A DNA stretch of 64,000 bases from Chrysomallon squamiferum (GCA_012295275.1 CM022673.1:29113636-29177635); one strand, 5' to 3'. Shown: positions 25,801-48,930, counted from the stretch's first letter. A program made the numbers and translations. Notes: generated by a model not told the origin, from the sequence alone.

Positions 25801-28800
25801 CTGCTACTTAGGCAACAAAATAATTAAATGATGCAAATGTCCCAGTTTGGCAGTGCTTTGGCCAGTTGTCAATGTCCATGGACAAAGGTCTGTCTATTCT
25901 AAACTTTGACTGTAAGTTTCCAAAGGTTGATAAATGAAGAATTATACATGTTGTAATTATTGTATGCAGTTGTATCAATTATAAGGCATTTGTAGTCTGA
26001 GTTGAATTTTAGTCATTTCAAATACTGAACTACAGTGTAGGGCCTTAATGACTATATTCGTTTCTCTGTTGCTAGGTTGTTGCTTTTTTGTACTTAAAAT
26101 AATGGGCACTCCCATAAAAAAAGATAAAAGATAACTTTGATTTGTAAAATTTAGTATTTATTTAAAACATTTATCTTTTAAATAAGGCTTGACTGAAGAG
26201 GAAAAGATTAGAAGAGCAGCCATGGAGAAAGAAAAAGGAAATGAAGTAAGTTAATACATTCTTGCATTTCCAAAATTTAACAAATAAATGCTCTTGCTAT
26301 TGGTGCTGCTGCTACTACTAATGATGATAATAATAATAAAAGTAAAACTAATACTAATATCAAATAATAAAATAATTGTTATGATACTTTTGTTTATTTT
26401 CCAACAAAGATTAACATCTTTGTTTAAGATTAATTAAAATTTTAAAAAAAGAAAGAAATGCAACCAACTTGTAGCTACATTTTTTGTTATTGTAAATGTA
26501 TTTTCATGATACAAATATATTTTTAATCCACCATTTTTTTTTTTTTTTTTTTTTGTTAATTTGTTTTTGTTTTGTTTAGCAATTAATTTTAATGTGAAAT
26601 GTACTTATTATTTTTGTTTGAACATTTATTTATAATATTTCTTGTTCAGGCCTTTAACTCAGGTGATTATGAAGAATCCATATTGTATTATTCAAGAAGT
26701 CTTTCCCTTGTAGAACAACCAGCGTCTTTCAACAACAGAGCATTAGCATGTTAGTAGTTTTTCTAATTAATTTCTTCTGTTACTGCTCTAATTCCTTACA
26801 GAAAAGATAATTCATAATCTGAAGTCGTTATTACAATATTTGAATTCATTTGCACATATATTTCCAAAATATAGTTCTAAAAAACTTAAAGAGAAAAAAT
26901 TAACAAATTTGTAAAATAGTTATGACTGTTCTTTTAGTGTTTCTTGGTTTTGCAAACATTATTATTTCTATTTCCCATCATAAAAACCAGCACAGCTCTG
27001 AATTTGATATAAAACATTCATCAAATAAAGAGGAAAAGAAAATGAGATTTCAATTTTTTCTTACTTCCATAGAGCATTATTATATTTAAATGTTAGAAAG
27101 ACTGCAGAATATTTAATATTTCCAACATACAGTTTTAACTGTTGTTAAGAAAGGTAATTTTAAATATAAGTTTCGTTAAGAAAGGTAATTTTAAATATAA
27201 GTTGCATATGCACAAGTATCTCATATAATGTGAATAATATTTGATGTCACAGTATCCCTGTGTTATTGCAGATCTGAAACAGTCTAAATGGGACTATGCT
27301 TTGAATGATTTGAAAAATGTACTGAAAGATGAACCAGATAACATTAAAGGTAATTTTATTATTATTATTTTATTTTTTTTTATTTTTATTTTTTTAATTA
27401 AAGTGTCTTTTAATTTATTTTTTTTAGTATTTTTGTGTTTATTTAAGAGTTCTTATTTTCTTGTAAATTATTTTTTTATATTTAATTTTTAAAATCATTC
27501 AGCATTACTTAGGATTGGCACAGCATACAAAGGAAAGAAATGCTTTGAAGAAGCTAAAAAATGCTTTCGAAGAGTTTTAAAGTTGGAATCTAACAACAAA
27601 AGAGCTGAGGTATTATTACTTTTTTTAATTTAAATTATTTATCACTTTACAGATGCATAGTAGAAGAGTATGAAATTACAAAAGCATGTTTCTTTTTTTG
27701 TGGCTTTTTAATCTTTTCCTTAACAATGTATTGAAAAGTCAAATATAATATTTCAGTTGCATCTTTGGATTGTAATATCATTAAATAAATACATATTGTA
27801 TGACAAAAAGTCATCAAGATGATAAAACCAGTACTATAAGTTGTTATCATTGTGATTAAACAATTTATTTATATTAGTGGATTTTTTTTTTTTTTTATGT
27901 TTTGCTTTACATTTTCAATATTATTGACAGAAGTTCTTGTATTAAAACACATGGCTAACTTAATTTGTTTCTAAAAACACTGCAAATTAACACCATCCAT
28001 TATTAAACAAATAATTTATTTATAATCAGTGCATTTACTTGTTTGTTTTTTTAGATTTTTAATTATTACTTGCATCTTTGTCTTATTTGTTTTATTTTTA
28101 AAAAATGATAAGCAATTAAAACCCATCATTATCCAGTGCAGTTCTTTATTTTTTAGTTATTACTGGCATGATTACTGTCTTATTTGATTTCTGTTAAAAC
28201 AGTATTAGACAAACAGTTGATCTATAATGATTCTATTTCATTTGTTTTATATTTTCAGTCGTTACTTGCAGAATTAGAGAAGGAAGAAAAGAAGTACAAA
28301 GCTGAAAAGGAGGAAAGGAAGGTGAAGGGTCACAGGATGAAAATTGAAGATGTCAGTGATTCTGAGGAGATTGAAGCTGAACAGAACATCGACACCAAAG
28401 TACAGGAGACAAACATTGTTCCAGAAGCTGACACTGTTGTCAAAGGAAACAGACATTCTGTTAAAGAAAACAATACAAGCCGAGGCCAAGCAGGGAGAGA
28501 AACAGCAGCAAAACAAAGTGTAGGTAAAGCTGGTTCTAAAGACATTTGGCAGGATGATGATTTGACTGAAGAAAAAACTGAATCTACAAACTGCAATCAA
28601 GCCGAAACAACCAATCATCTGTCAGAAAAAACTGTCAATGCCACATCCAAAGTTGATGATGTTGTTGATAAAAGTGTTGCAGCATCTGTTGAAGAACCAC
28701 AGCAGTTTCTGTCACGACCAGTGTTCTATCAGTATCCCATGCCTGCCGTCTGTTCGAAGCTACGGGAAGAAGGAAATTCTTTGTTTCGAGCAGGCCAGTA

Positions 28801-31800
28801 TGCACAAGCTGCAGACAAATATTCACTTGCCATCAAAAAATTTGGAAAAGGTATTTTTTTTATTATTTTTTGTTTTTTATAACATCACTATCTTTTCTGT
28901 TGAGTAATAATTTTAATGCTGTTTGAATCTTATTTTTTTTAATAATTATTAGTAAATCATAATAAAATATTTTGCCATGGTTTTGTGTTTGGAAAATGAG
29001 TCAAAAGAAGATAGTAAGTTTGATGCCAATTAATAAATATATACATATGTATACATTGTTGTTTTAATGCAACCTTTTCTTTTTAATTTGTTTTTTCCAG
29101 CGAATGAAGAAACAGTTGTTGGTTTGTCACTTATATACAGTAATTTAGCTGCATGCGAGTTTAAGACAGGAAACTGTGCAGCTGCTGTAAGGAATTCTAC
29201 AAAAGCTCTGGAAATGATTCCTCATTCTGTAAAACCTTTACTGAGAAGAGCTGCAGCATATGAAGCCATTGAACGGTGTGTTGGTTGAATCACACAGCAA
29301 ACACATTAGTGATTTATTATTCTCAGACAGTGATTAATTTTAGTTTTAAAAGATAGTGCAAAACACCTAAAAATCAGAATTTGTTTATCACAGAACAACA
29401 AACATGGTGTTAGTAATGCTATACTCTGGCAATGTAATTTGACATTTTTTAAAACAATGTTAATTTTTTTAATAATCCTATTGAAAAATATTTAATAATA
29501 ATAGAGTTATGTGGGGAAATAGGGAAATATTCCATTTATTTGTATTCATCCTCTTCCCTTATACTAGCTGTTGACAGTGAATGTTGATTCTGTTAAATGT
29601 TATGTGTCTTTCAGCTATGACAAAGCATATGTTGACTTCAAACACATTATTAGCTTGGATGTTTCCATTGCCCAGGCACATACAGGAGCTTCCAGGTTAG
29701 TGTGTTTTGTCTCAGTGTTTCTTTGGTTTTAATTAATATTTGTTTCCTCTGTACTGATTTACATTTTTATCTTTTCATCATTTTAGGTTAAATTATAAAT
29801 ACAGTTTTAAAAATCATTTAAGAAATGCAAATTTCATTTAACAGGTTGATTTTAAAAGTGATATTTATGGTTTTGGTGTAAAAACAATATTACTGCTTTG
29901 ATATATTAAATAATTTTAGAATGTTTTTTTTTTTGCTTTTTGCTTTTGACCTTTTGAACCCTGGCTTCCATCCTGTTAGACCCTTTCAAATTATTTATTG
30001 ATTCTAGATGCAGCCACACATATTTTTACCTTCATCAATTTCCATGTCCTGAACAAAATATATCCAATTTATTTTAATCTTTTTTTGTAAAAGATGCCAG
30101 CAAGCACTGAATGTGAAGTTTGGCTCAGCTTGGCGAGAAAAGATACCTCCTCTTGTCAAAGTCAATCCCTGGGAAATTCCTCAGATTGTTGAAATTGGCA
30201 GTGATGGCAAGAAACCACCACTGCCCTCCCAGACCCAACGAGCCAGTCAAACTGGGACTGGTCCTAGTCAAGCAGCAGGGAAGTCAGTCCAGGTGGACAG
30301 TAACTCAGCTGAGACTGTGATTTCTGATGGCACAGAAAATGATTCAGCAGAGTCTTGTGTGGAGTGTCCAGACCCTGAAGGATGTTTCCTGCAGCTCAAA
30401 TCACAGGGAAATGACTTTGTTCAAAAGGTGTCTTTTTATTTAATCTTATTTTTTGTAAATTTTATGCCCACTGTATTCAACAGAGTTGTCTGATATTTTT
30501 CAGTTGCTTGTGAAATACTTGATGTTAGTCTAGTGTACTTTTTACAATAATTTAATATCATAAATGTGCAGTATTTTATTTTAATAATAGATGAAATAAA
30601 TTTGTGTTTAATATATCTATGAAGCTGTTTATGAGGCTGACATCATATTCCTTTTTGCTTGAAAATTTGTTTCTAAATATTGTATTAAAATAGATCTGAA
30701 TGTTGCATAACTTTTTCTTTTTGTCAGTTTCATTATTTTTCATCACTTTATTAAGAAGAGCTTATTTATTTCCTTAGATTATTTATTTAGTTCATCATAA
30801 TTCCTTGTTCCCTTTAATCTTTTAAAAAAAAAAATAATAATAATTTACTAAATTAGTTTTAGTATACTTATATAATTCATACATAATGAATACTCAGAAA
30901 TTCAGAATTTAATATCTTATAATTCTTAATATCAAGTGTTTTCAAACAGTTCTAATGAAGAACTTTATTTATTTTTTATTCTTGCTCAAAATTTATATTT
31001 ATTAACATTATGTTATTATTAATGGTTAACCTCTTAAAAATCTTTAATTTTTTCATTAATTAACATCAATTATAAACTGCTTCACTATTTGTAATTTTAT
31101 TGAGTGTTCTCTTATTTTATGTTTGACAGAATAATTTTAAAGAAGCTATAGAATGCTATACTAAGTGTATAGACATCTTCCCCAACAAAGCTGTAGGGTA
31201 CACAAACAGGGCTCTGTGTCATCTCAGATTGAATCAGGTGAGAGTTAAAACATTTCCTTAACATGAAGCATTTACCTGATACTATTTGTGTTGTAATTAT
31301 TCATCTTGTATTGCATTTAATCTTGAAGACGATCATTTGAAATCTGTTTTATGATTTTGTTTTTTATTGCTGCAGTTCTAGAACATCTTTATATGCAACA
31401 AATTAAAATGTTTAATTTTCCATAGGCTGCACCTGCCCAGGAGGACTGTTGTAGAGCTTTGGAAATTGAAGAAAATAACACCAAAGCCTTGTACAGGAGA
31501 GCTCAGGCCAGAAAGGTAAATAGTGAATATAATTTAGTCTTTTATATGATACTTTTGAACTCTAGTCACTGGGATAAAGCATGCATGCGTGCGTGTGTGT
31601 GTAATGAAAATGTTATGGTTAAAAAGAGAGTAATAGAAAATGAGTAGAAACATTTAAGATGAGTTTGTCTCCAAAGCATTGATTGTAATTTGATTATTAG
31701 TTCAAATACTGTAAAACGCTATCTGTAACAAACATCTGAGGTTCATGAAGGAATCTTTAGAAGGTGTTTATGTTTTCACAGATGTTAGAGCAATATAAAG

Positions 31801-34641
31801 AAAGTCTACAAGATTTGTTCACACTTCTGAAGATGGAGCCTAATAATGTAGCTGCCAAGAAAGAAGTGGAAATTGTTAAGAAATATTACAAAGAGGTATG
31901 TCATTATACTAAAGTGTTTATATTAATACCTTCTTCTTTTTTTTTGACTGTTAGAAATACATGTGCTATATTAGATTATACTCTGTTTTTTGATATTTAA
32001 AATATTGTTCTTTTTATTATGTATTAGGAGCTGGAAAAATGTCATTATACTAAAATGTTTATATTAATACCTTCTCTTTATTTTGACTGTTAGAAATACA
32101 TGTGCTATATTAGATTATACTCTGTTTTTTGTTATTTAAAATATTGTTCTTTTTATTATGTATTAGGAGCTGGAAAAATGTCATTATACTAAAGTGTTTA
32201 TATTAATACCTTCTCTTTATTTTGACTGTTAGAAATACATGTGCTATATTAGATTATACTCTGTTTTAGAATGATATTTAAAATATCGTTCTTTTTATTA
32301 TGTATTAGGAGCTGGAAAAAGCTAAGAGTCAGACAACTAAAACCACACCTCCAGCAAAAGAACAGAAACAAAGAAAGAGAATGAATATTGAAGAAGTGGA
32401 TGATGATGATGATGCTGATGTTAAAATAACAAGTGAGAATGTTTGTTTATTCTTTGTGTCAAAAACCTAAATCAGACAATAATGACCTAAGAACAAGAAT
32501 GTATGCAATAAAACAATTTTACTGCTTTGTTTGGATATATATATAATAGATATTAAAAAGCTAAGATCATTACTTGTATGTTCCATTAAAATTTCATTAT
32601 GTTAAATATTTCAGAATGTAATATATACTTGAGAATGTAATGATATTTTTTTATAACATTTAATATATATGTATATATACACAAACACACCCACACACAA
32701 CACACAACACACATACACAAACACACACATACATACATATATACTCTTATTATATTTGTGTCACACAGCAAAACACAAATATGTCAAGCAAGAGTTGTGG
32801 TCCTTTTTTTTCTGTTTAATTTTATTGCCAGTTTATAAATCACCTCCACAACAAATAAAATAATAAACAATTAGATGATGTGTATTACTGCACAATGAGA
32901 AGAGACATAGAAATTCCATTTGTTCCTTGCTACTGGCTTTTCAGAGAAATCAGAATCAAAGGATTCCACAGCAAAAGTTGAGCCTGTTGACAGCAAATCA
33001 GCGACCAAAGAAAACAAACCAGGTGTCACTCCAGCAGCAGCAGATCCAGCCAATCAGCCCAGCAAGAAGTCCAAACACAAGTCTAAATCTAGTAAAACAA
33101 CAACCTCTGGCTTGCCCACAGCCCCGCCCACAGCCCCGCCTACAGTCCCTCCTCCCACAGTGCCAAAACTGGAGAAAGCTAGTCCATACGAGTTCATCCA
33201 AGCGTGGAATGCTCTGAAGAGGTCACAAGGTATAGGAGCATACGCCGAACTGCTGAGGAAGGTTTCACCCGATGAGTTGCCAAGAGGTTTGAATATATTC
33301 ATTGCTTTATTAATAGTTAACTATTAAATAGTTGAGATTGTAATTGATGTTCAGATAACAAGTTTAAGATAAAGTTTAAGAATAGAATTTTCAAAACAGA
33401 CGAAAATACTTCTGTCAACAATATAGGCATTGTATACTGCTATAATTGAACATGCTAACAGTTATTGTGTTTAGACTCTAATTATGATGATAGATCATTC
33501 TGTTATTATTCTATGATGTTCTTCTATCAAGAATATTTAAATATAGATAGTTTTGGCCTTACTTCTAAATTGAGATCTGGCAATCAGGTCACATAAAATT
33601 TATTTTTAGTTTAAAAATAATTCATAAGCACAGAATATATGTTATAGCTTCTTATTATTCTATTCACTATTAAAGTATATATCAGCTATGTTTCTGTTTA
33701 TCATTCCACTTATTTTTGTTTTTATTATTATTGTTGTTTTTTTCAGTGATCAGTAAACACTTTGACGGCAGTATGTTGCAGACAATCACAGCCTGTGTGA
33801 AAAATGAGTTTATTAAGAAAAGTGAGTAGTAGAAATCACTGATGATGAATATTTTCATTCATGTAACAGAGAAACCTCACTTAGAATTGCATTCTCCTAT
33901 TTAATTACTTGCTAATATTTTTTGCTGCTTAGCAGGTACCTTTTTGTTTGGCATTTAATGGTAGTGTATTTTTGCTAGATGACATTCACGTTGTTAACAA
34001 CTGCAAGCATTATATTAAAGTCCACTTATACTGGGTTTTTTATACATGTTCTGCTGCAGAATTTTTATGACATTTTGTTTTGTGTATTTCACAGATGACT
34101 ATGACAGAGGTTACAAAATTCTTTTCCATCTTTGTAAAGTGGCTCGGTTTGGAACTGTGTCAATGTTCATGACAAAGCCAGAGAAAAAAGGTAAATATTT
34201 ACTGACAGATCAAGTCCTATACAATATTCTATTCATTTTACTTTTTTCTGAAAAAGGTAAATTACATAAAGTCTATACACATGCCTGTATATTATTTTAT
34301 TTGTTCTTTCTTATCTAAAAAGAATGATTATGGTAATTATAGTCATATATAAAATAAATAATAAATGGATTCATTCAAATTTATTATACAGTAAAAGTTA
34401 TCAGTTATGTTTAAAAAATTAGGTATTTATATGGATAAATTAATATGGCCTACATTGCCATTGGATATAATTATTATACTGCATTTGTTTTTCGATACTG
34501 TGTGTCTTTTGTTTTAAAAAATAATTATACATTCATTTCACAGAAATGAGAGACATTTTGAACAACTTGGCAAGTCACAAATCAGAGATTTACTCTGAAA
34601 CTGACATTAACCACCTGAGAGAGAAATACAGCGTCCAGTGA
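22864..34641 (+). CDS. SPAG1: SPAG1, TPR co-chaperone for dynein arm preassembly, complete, 1052 aa
   Basis: SPAG1 is a cytoplasmic HSP70/HSP90 co-chaperone needed to preassemble axonemal dynein arms; human loss causes primary ciliary dyskinesia. Coding exons: 22864-22988, 23297-23371, 23542-23626, 23873-23995, 24949-25013, 25395-25507, 26187-26245, 26650-26749, 27272-27349, 27503-27609, 28259-28850, 29101-29275, 29615-29695, 30094-30427, 31130-31237, 31426-31515, 31782-31895, 32309-32432, 32945-33286, 33747-33821, 34095-34190, 34544-34641. All are GT-AG and phases close (3159 bases). The N-terminus (IPLGHLDHEYIKNC) and LPRDYKDWEKFDLDKE match SPAG1. Three TPR blocks lie at about 207-310 (KEKGNEAFNSGDYEES), 480-593 (LREEGNSLFRAGQYAQAADK) and 694-808 (LKSQGNDFVQKNNFKEA). 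The RPAP3/SPAG1 C-terminal domain is at about 927-1052. Human SPAG1 is 926 residues; the extra length is in the acidic linker of exon 11 and the Lys/Pro-rich linker of exon 19. The start exon follows a TTTTGCAG acceptor, so a 5' UTR exon lies upstream. Confidence 0.95.
24355..24509 (+). repeat. 39-bp tandem repeat, four copies, SPAG1 intron
   Basis: Four nearly identical 39-bp units starting TACAGTGCACTGAG (24355, 24394, 24433, 24472; the last ends one base differently). The unit length is a multiple of three and one frame is open, but the array sits between coding exons 4 and 5 and is not needed to close the SPAG1 frame. Confidence 0.9.
31899..32320 (+). repeat. Tandem triplication carrying the 3' splice site of SPAG1 coding exon 18
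   Basis: Three units of about 139-142 bp (31899-32039, 32040-32178, 32179-32320). Each runs from TGTCATTATACTAAA near the intron start to TATTAG followed by GAGCTGGAAAAA, the first 12 bases of exon 18. Only the last unit continues into the real exon (GCTAAGAGTCAG). The first two therefore end in decoy acceptors with an exon start but no downstream exon. Confidence 0.92.
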
Positions 34642-34708
34642 CAACAGTAACAACAGCAGCAACACCTTAATGTGATATTTTCCTGCAGCAGTCCAAGAAC
34701 TGATATAC

Positions 34709-34714
34709 AATAAA
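34709..34714 (+). terminator. Poly(A) signal of SPAG1
   Basis: AATAAA lies 68 bases after the SPAG1 stop codon, giving a very short 3' UTR. Confidence 0.65.
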
Positions 34715-34726
34715 CTTTAACATGAC

Positions 34727-34818
34727 GTTTTGTTATTACCACATGCATACATTACCACACACCTATTGTTTTGTTATTACCACATGCATACATTACCACA
34801 CACCTATTGTTTTGTTAT
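34727..34818 (+). repeat. 41-bp tandem duplication at the SPAG1 3' end
   Basis: Two identical 41-bp units (34727-34767, 34768-34808) beginning GTTTTGTTATTACC, plus the start of a third copy. Confidence 0.9.
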
Positions 34819-35631
34819 AATTCCTTTTATCTGAATTTTCTTGCTGCATGAGAAAACTAGGCTAAAGTGCTAAATTTCCAAAAAAAAAAAAAAATGTTCT
34901 GCTGATATTAACTTTGTTACTGATATAGTACCCCTTTGGGAAATTCCTTCACAGTGGGACCAAAATCCTTTTTAGAAATTAGAAATTAGACTGAAATAAA
35001 GAGATTTAAACAGAAAAGTGAAAATACACAAAATAGCTGCATACTTGTTTGGCCAGGTTTTCCCGTGCAACATTAGTTAGTCAATATTTTGTTTTGCAGT
35101 GCTCAAGATGAAAATCATTACCAAGAGTGTTCCTAGTAGATCTAATAAATCCAATATCTATAGTGTATTTTTTTAATTTCTTTTCACACTAGTTTGTTTT
35201 TGTTTTTTGGTTTTTTTGTCATACTTCTACTATAGAAGATAACAATTAGCATTTTTTTTTTTTTTTTAATTTGTTGTTTTTTTTGTCATACTTCTGCTAT
35301 AGAAGTTAACTATTAGCTTTTGGTTTTTTTGATGAATGATTCATTTACAGAGATCCTGTCAATGAAAATTGTTTCCCTAACGTTTGACATGACAGTGTGA
35401 TAAATGATGTATTTAATACACATGCTAATGTTTGAATTGTGATGAAGCTTACATAGATTTCAGATGATGATAGTGGAAAGCGAATTGGTCTGGGAATGAA
35501 ACTGGTGAATACAGATTGTGATTTATTGATGAATATAAATCATTTAGATTCTTAAAAATAAAATAGATTATTTGACATTAATTATCATTATATTTCAGGT
35601 CCAATGTACTTTATTGTTTTAAGGTGAACAA

Positions 35632-35673
<42 letters not shown>

Positions 35674-36168
35674 AATAATAAGTTAAAAAGAAAGAAGAAG
35701 AAATTACGTACTATTTAATATTTAAAATTTTATTTTTCCCTTATGTCTTTCCATCAGAAAAAGACGCTAGTGAAATTATGATCAGTATTGTCCCTGTCGA
35801 ATGTTCAATTGTACACATTTAAGTTTGTAATTATTATTATCACTTTATTTTTTATATATATATTTTTGCATGTTTGTTACTTTTTTGAATTTAAGTTTTT
35901 TTTATTTTTGTACAGTTTGTGAGGTGCTTCATTATAGTGTATTCTCTGTGTTAATTGCAGTATGGTATTTTGTTAAGATGTTAATAATAATTTGTAAATC
36001 ACTAATATCCGTTGTTTGTTTTTTTTTTTTTTTTTTTTGTGCATTTTCTAGATTGGTTAAATATACTATTTTAATTACTTAAAATAAAAATATATTATGA
36101 TGTGTGTACGTGTTATTTTAATTTATTATTAAATAGATTAAAAAAAAAGTGTTTTAAATAAAAACAAA

Positions 36169-36199
<31 letters not shown>

Positions 36200-37269
36200 T
36201 TACAAAGTTAGATCTCATCATATTCAGTTGTATAAATTTCTTGGATTTGCATACATTCACGCCCATATGCAAAACTGTTGTACAGTAATAATAATGCTCT
36301 TGAAAACCTCTATTACACAACCTCTTTTACATGCTTTTACATTAATTTTACTCATTACACAGTTAAAGCCATTTCATCAGGTTTCATTTCATACAAACAG
36401 ATTATAAAAGGTAATACATTATTCCATCTGAGGTCACGACACGAGGACATACGATACAGTTGTACAATGCTTTACCCTTACAGGTGGCTGTAATATCCAG
36501 TAACCTTTGTTTTGTTCAGGCCTGTCATTCATTTTCTAAGAATTAAAGACGTTTGAAAAGATTTGACTCAGTCTCTCGGGGATTTTTCTTTTTATTAATG
36601 TCTCTCTGTCTATTTATACACACACAAACACAGACATAGATAAATATATAGAAAGTTTATACGCATTTAACCACATTTGCTGTTATTTAAATAACAAAAC
36701 CTTTACTAAACAAACTTCGAATACATTGAACATAAACGGTTTTTTTTGTTTTTTTGGTGGGTTTTTTCGATAATCGTTCTGTATCATTTTGTTTTGGCCT
36801 TTTCCTTTTTTAGTAAATATATTGTAGTCATTATTAAAAAATAAAATGAAATTAAAAAAAAAAATGAACAAATATGAAAATAACGATTTACAGCTTCCTT
36901 GTTACTTTTTGTTATATTTGCATTTCTTCTCTTTCAGTTTTTTCTTTCTTTCTTTCTTTTTTTCATGCTAACAATATTTAAACTATCTTTTCTATTATGT
37001 CATAATGACAGTTTCGTGCAATAAAGTGTAGAACACGAATGGAAAAGAAAAACAAAATGCCTATCTTATATTGGACAATACAGTTTTATTCAAAAAGATA
37101 TTTCTCACTTCCTACCCACTACAAAGCTTTATTGTTATAAATGAAAAATATATCTCTCCAGATTTCTTTAGAACTGACTAAGTGTCTCTTAGTAAGTTAG
37201 GTCATTTCCATTACTTTTAAACAAAAGCCAGATAATATATATATAAATAAATTTTATCTGGCTTTTGTT

Positions 37270-37301
<32 letters not shown>

Positions 37302-37551
37302 TAAATAAATAAATAAATTAATTAATTAATTAATAATAATACACTATTTTCAGTTGAGCTAGGTGATGAAAAAAAAAAAAAAAAAATGTATTGCGCCGAA
37401 CTTTAACACGTAGTATCTCGAAAACCCTGTATAAAATATTTTAAAACGTTCTGAAAATGTACATGAGCAAAGACATGGATGTCGTCCTTACTGTTTGATA
37501 TCGAAAACCGCAGCTTCCGAATTTAAAGAACGTCATTTTATCAGACGATCA
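34819..37551. other. Intergenic region between SPAG1 and the homeobox gene
   Basis: No gene recognised. It contains an imperfect direct repeat (about 35211-35252 and 35279-35320, sharing GTCATACTTCT and TATAGAAG), (AAAT)n at about 35636-35671, (TAA)n at 36170-36197, and the short perfect inverted repeat listed separately. Confidence 0.6.
37219..37270. repeat. Perfect 17-bp inverted repeat with 18-bp AT loop
   Basis: AAACAAAAGCCAGATAA (37219-37235) is followed after an AT spacer by its exact reverse complement (37254-37270). It is then flanked by (TA)n, (AAAT)n and (TTAA)n. Both transcripts could fold into a strong hairpin. It may be a terminal-repeat relic. Confidence 0.8.
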
Positions 37552-38037
37552 ATGGGTTCTCCATTTTCCTTGCAACCTGCTCTTAGTGTCCAAGTTCTAA
37601 ATCTCTTCAAGGTGACCTTTTTCCTTGATTTTAGTCTTTAATTCTTCCTCAGTGGAATTTTCCATTCGACCTCTGAAAACTTTCTCCGTGTGTTGAACAT
37701 TTTCTTCTGTAGATGACGTTTTACGGAGACCAATTCTCATTTGCCTAACAGTGAACCACTCGTACTTTCAACCCTTTTTTTTATCACTCTGTTTACCGAT
37801 GATGTATTCCACTTCTTTCCTGGAAGTTCCTTTATGATTCTCGAACTTTCCCACCGAGTGGCAAGTGGCAACAAAGTGCTTATCTGAACTCGAGAGTACG
37901 TCTTGGATATGAAGTGATGAAAAATCAGAATTAAAATGGCTGAAATCATTTTTTTCCAGACTCACTACTTTTTGTGTGTACAGCCTAACCAGACGACATT
38001 GATTGACATGGATCACTGCAGTGTAATCAGTGGCGAC
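37552..38037 (-). pseudogene. Unrecognised coding-like frame broken by in-frame TGA and TAG
   Basis: I do not recognise this. Read from 38037 downward, one frame is protein-like for about 90 codons: HVNQCRLVRLYTQKVVSLEK, then a middle part that includes CHSVGKFENHKGTSRKEVEY. It meets TGA at 37770-37768 and then continues in the same frame for 56 more convincing codons (KYEWFTVRQMRIGLRK through ENSTEEELKTKIKEKGHLEE). TAG at 37599-37597 follows, then 16 further codons (NLDTKSRLQGKW). Codon choice and Lys/Glu content look coding on both sides of each stop. Most likely this is a decaying gene or repeat-derived fragment. A TTTTATTTTCCCGAAG acceptor-like sequence precedes it. It lies about 360 bases beyond the homeobox stop on the same strand. 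Confidence 0.45.
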
Positions 38038-38398
38038 TTCGGGAAAATAAAAAAAAATAAATACTAGCGAAAGTAAGTCGAAACTTTGGCCAGTAAACCT
38101 TTTATTATACATTTTGTATGGAGTTTGATGTGGTTTTGAATAAAAAGTCTTAAGATTTAGTGTGTTTTTGTTTGTTGTTGTTTTTTTTTGTTTTTTTTCA
38201 ATTTTATTTTATTTTCTTGTTTAGGTTATTGATTCCACATTTACATTAAAACCAAATAAAAATTTCCGTAGAATAATAGACCATCATTCAAGAAAAAAAA
38301 ATCCTTGCTCTTTTGGCACATTCACGTTTGGCACAAAACTCTAAGCAAAGGAAGGGAAACAGCGCACTGAACGTGGCGTGTTGTGAACTGAATCTGTT

Positions 38399-47700
<9,302 letters not shown>

Positions 47701-48835
47701 AATGTAACTCTTTAAGTGCGCGCAGCAAATGTAATTTTGGGAAATAATTCTTTCGAATAGGAGCTGGCGCTGGTTCTTGATTTAATATTATATATTAAGA
47801 TACGTTGAAAGGTTTCTAGGCGTAATTTACTCAATATCATCCAATAGAATTTGATTAAGCAGCCGTATAAGTGTTTTCTTCATGACATGGGATTTAATAC
47901 CAGCGGCATTTGAAAAAATCTGCTACATGGTATCGCTTCACATTAATTTGAACGTGCGTTTTCAGACAAAGAGGTGCTGCTGCTGTTTGGTCTTTGACAT
48001 CGTATTTTATTGTTTGTACTGGTATTTTCAACTCTTAATAAAGTTTTTTCTTCATTATAAATATATAGATATATCGTTGAAATATTTACCACAAATACTA
48101 ATGTATTTTTAATATTATGGTTTAATGTTGTTATTGATATTGTAGGTAATAATTTATATATATATATATATATATTTTTTTTTCCTTTATTTTGAATTTA
48201 CATTAATTTTTATTGTTCTTACTGATATTTAATTGCCATTGCTACTAATAAATTTTAATTATGATTGTATATACTTGTTTATTTATTCAGATTTTGTATG
48301 TTTACACCGAAGTCAAAAAATTATACTTGCTTTAAGGGATTAAATAAATATTTAAAAATTTGTTTATTTATTGAAAGATTAGTTGCAAAATATTAAATAT
48401 TAACTACCTGATTTTTGGCTACCTTGACTTTTATTACAGGTGTTTATTTGTTTTTTCTTCTTTTCTTTTTCGGGGAGGAGGGGAAATGGTGTCTTTTCGT
48501 TCCTGTGTTCAATCGTTCATACACTTTCCTGTTTCATAAATCATAAAAATTAAAATGACTTATATTACATGAACCATACTTAAACTCTGCAGTAAAACGT
48601 ATAATTAAAGCATTTATAATCATTATTAGATCAAAATAAAGTAAACATAATTTCATTCAAACTATTGATATACGAATTGTAAAATTTTATCTCAGATCTC
48701 TCGTAAACATTACGGAAATCCTTGAAACATATATAAACTTATATTATTCACAAGTAGGAAACTGTCATGTTATCTCATGTTTAAATTCACAGGAGTGTGC
48801 CTATTATGGATATGGGTTAAATAGTATAGGATCGG

Positions 48836-48930
<95 letters not shown>

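Noticed and set aside
28274-28618. 114- and 88-codon frames antisense to SPAG1 exon 11
   Set aside because: They are shadows of the sense frame, which matches the SPAG1 linker and closes in phase.
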